This document shows, in pieces, positions 6,794 to 7,782 of a stretch of DNA of 7,782 bases. The stretch's first letter is position 1; each line of letters begins with the position of its first letter. Position numbers and translations under genes: made by a program. Under the pieces are notes generated by a model. The model was not told the DNA's origin and searched no databases. It was given only the letters and a program-made list of their open reading frames with translations. Source of the DNA: JAJTZA01 sp041744075 (lineage in GTDB: Bacteria > Verrucomicrobiota > Verrucomicrobiia > Chthoniobacterales > Terrimicrobiaceae); NCBI GenBank assembly GCA_041744075.1, contig JBGTLQ010000042.1, positions 1 through 7,782 of the forward strand. Reading direction: 5' to 3'.

Positions 6794-6824
6794 GCGCGAT
6801 GCGCCTCTTCCGACTAGCGTTTCG

Positions 6825-6855
6825 AGAAGGGGCTACTAGGATGCCAATGCTATGA
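6825..6855 (+). promoter_or_regulatory. folP ribosome binding region with a possible four-codon leader ORF
   Basis: AGAAGGGG at 6825-6832 is the best Shine-Dalgarno match near folP, yet it is 19 bases from the folP ATG. It is ideally placed, eight bases away, for an ATG at 6841. That ATG opens a tiny frame, Met-Pro-Met-Leu-stop, whose TGA (6853-6855) overlaps the folP ATG as ATGA. A ribosome could terminate there and restart on folP. The alternative is that AGGA at 6838-6841 serves folP directly, with ten bases of spacing. An in-frame TAG at 6837-6839 rules out a longer folP product. Confidence 0.3.
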
Positions 6856-7721
6856 GACTCATTGCCAGAGGCCGGGAAATCGGTTTCCCAAGACGCCCCC
6901 TCATTATGGGAATCCTCAATATCAATGATGATTCCTTCTCGGTGGATGGGAGGCTGGACCCCATTTGGGCGCTGAATCGGGCGGCTGAGTTGACATCACT
7001 GGGAGCGGATATCATCGATGTGGGAGCTGAGAGTGCCCGCACAAACCGCGCTCCGATTTCCAGCGATGAAGAAATCCGCAGGCTGGTACCTTTTCTTGAA
7101 GGATTTGATGCAGCCGTGGCCGCAGCTCAGCCACGCGATGCCCATCAGGTTTTCCCGCCTCTGCTCTCGGTGAATACCTGGCGGCCCGAGGTTGCAGGTC
7201 CAGTGATGCTGCGTGGTGGCCACATCCTCAACGATATGGGTGCTCTGCCCGATTCCGCCAATGCCCTCATTTGTGCAGAAACCGGTGCCGCGTTGCTCAT
7301 CATGCACTCGCTTGGGGCGCCCAAAGAAAAACACACCCATGTGGGTTACGACGACGTGCTTGTTGCACTGACGGATTTTTTTCGGGAAAAGCTTGCGATG
7401 GCGGAGGACGCGGGCGTTTCCGCCGAGTCCACGATCCTTGACCCCGGTATCGATTTTGCCAAGCAAGCTCCCGACAACTTGCGCATCCTTGGGGAGACCG
7501 GTTTGCTTTCCGCCTTGGGACGCCCCGTGCTTCTTCCCATCTCTCGAAAAAGCGTGATTGGTCGCGTTCTTGGAATTCCCGACCCTGTGGATCGTGATCC
7601 TGCAACCGCTGCCTGCATCGTGGCCGGCGCGCTGCGGGGAGCTTCCATTTTTCGGGTCCATCATGTGGAAATGGCGTGGCGGGTTCTTGTGTCGATGGAC
7701 AAATTGGCAGCTGACAAATGA
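6852..7721 (+). CDS. folP: Dihydropteroate synthase, divergent
   Basis: Condenses dihydropterin pyrophosphate with p-aminobenzoate to form dihydropteroate in folate synthesis. The 289-residue TIM-barrel protein shows the family blocks in order: MGILNINDDSFS (19-30), DVGAESARTNR (56-66), SVNTWRPEV (106-114), ILNDMGA (125-131), MHSLGAP (151-157), LDPGIDFAKQ (196-205), ISRKSVIG (230-237) and RVHHVE (268-273). Kept residues include Asn23, Arg63, Asn127, Asp197, Lys233, Arg268 and His270, which align with E. coli Asn22, Arg63, Asn115, Asp185, Lys221, Arg255 and His257. Unusual are Ala62 and Thr64 for the usual Thr62 and Pro64 of the ESTRP loop, and Asn108 for the pterin-binding Asp96 of SVDT. A working synthase is likely; a DHPS-like paralogue is the alternative. 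The start is fixed by an in-frame stop at 6837. The stop overlaps the next ATG as ATGA. Confidence 0.88.
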   Translation: MRLIARGREIGFPRRPLIMGILNINDDSFSVDGRLDPIWALNRAAELTSLGADIIDVGAESARTNRAPISSDEEIRRLVPFLEGFDAAVAAAQPRDAHQVFPPLLSVNTWRPEVAGPVMLRGGHILNDMGALPDSANALICAETGAALLIMHSLGAPKEKHTHVGYDDVLVALTDFFREKLAMAEDAGVSAESTILDPGIDFAKQAPDNLRILGETGLLSALGRPVLLPISRKSVIGRVLGIPDPVDRDPATAACIVAGALRGASIFRVHHVEMAWRVLVSMDKLAADK

Positions 7722-7782
7722 CGGGTGGGATTTCATGGATCCTGCGAATGGTTCTGGCTGCGGTTTTTCTTTACGCAGGAAT
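7718..7782 (+). CDS. Start of a membrane protein, possibly DoxX/MauE-like (truncated by window edge)
   Basis: Only 21 codons are visible, beginning MTGGISWILRMVLAAVFLYAG. The short polar start followed by an Arg in a hydrophobic helix ending FLYAG resembles the first membrane segment of DoxX/MauE-type proteins, small four-helix membrane proteins linked to redox or thiol chemistry. This is recognition from a short fragment and could be wrong. The ATG overlaps the folP TGA as ATGA, so it is probably cotranscribed and translationally coupled with folP. The frame is open at the right edge. Confidence 0.5.
   Translation, partial: MTGGISWILRMVLAAVFLYAG

Noticed and set aside
6997..7736. 246-residue frame opposite folP
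   Set aside because: It runs antisense to a gene with a full set of dihydropteroate synthase motifs and has no domain-like features of its own.
1..7782. CRISPR array, tRNA or rRNA gene, transposase, toxin-antitoxin or defence system
   Set aside because: No regularly spaced direct repeats, cloverleaf-type RNA, or proteins of these classes are visible. The coding space is filled by recognisable metabolic and housekeeping genes.

Overview
This 7.8-kb window carries bacterial chromosomal housekeeping genes. Five genes are complete and confidently recognised, a sixth is complete but divergent, and a seventh is cut off by the right edge. The proteins point to a Gram-negative type bacterium of fairly high GC: a class 2 (membrane, quinone-linked) dihydroorotate dehydrogenase, a long NfeD/ClpP-class membrane protease, a single-domain phosphate acetyltransferase, and mostly weak Shine-Dalgarno sequences. 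Verrucomicrobiota is my best guess, from the look of the proteins and of the GTAGGGCG-type intergenic palindromes. It is an impression, not a tested assignment.

Layout, left to right. Bases 1-127 are intergenic and hold a palindromic repeat (copy A) and a 6-bp inverted repeat. A DASS/SLC13-type anion transporter follows on the plus strand (128-1642). Its 3' end overlaps by 44 bp the 3' end of pyrD, which is on the minus strand (2612-1599). pyrD is the second gene of a two-gene unit: mnmE (3937-2609) ends in an ATGA overlap with the pyrD start. A 51-bp divergent spacer separates mnmE from a plus-strand NfeD-family membrane serine protease (3989-5377). A 101-bp convergent spacer with a long compound inverted repeat separates this from pta on the minus strand (6525-5479). 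A 326-bp divergent spacer (6526-6851), packed with GC-rich hairpins and repeat copies, lies between pta and folP (6852-7721, plus). folP overlaps by ATGA the start of a membrane protein (7718 onward) that looks like the DoxX/MauE type.

The genes do not form one pathway. They cover pyrimidine synthesis (pyrD), tRNA wobble-uridine modification (mnmE), acetyl-CoA/acetyl phosphate interconversion (pta), folate synthesis (folP), anion uptake (DASS) and membrane proteolysis or quality control (NfeD). The two evident translational couplings are mnmE-pyrD and folP-DoxX-like.

I found no defence island, CRISPR array, transposase, tRNA or rRNA. The most interesting non-coding signal is a short intergenic palindrome family. 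Two copies share 9-bp and 8-bp ends at identical 14-base spacing, and their inner stems differ in sequence yet still pair. The most interesting protein is the dihydropteroate synthase, which keeps the catalytic framework but has replaced several residues of the pterin- and sulfonamide-binding loops.
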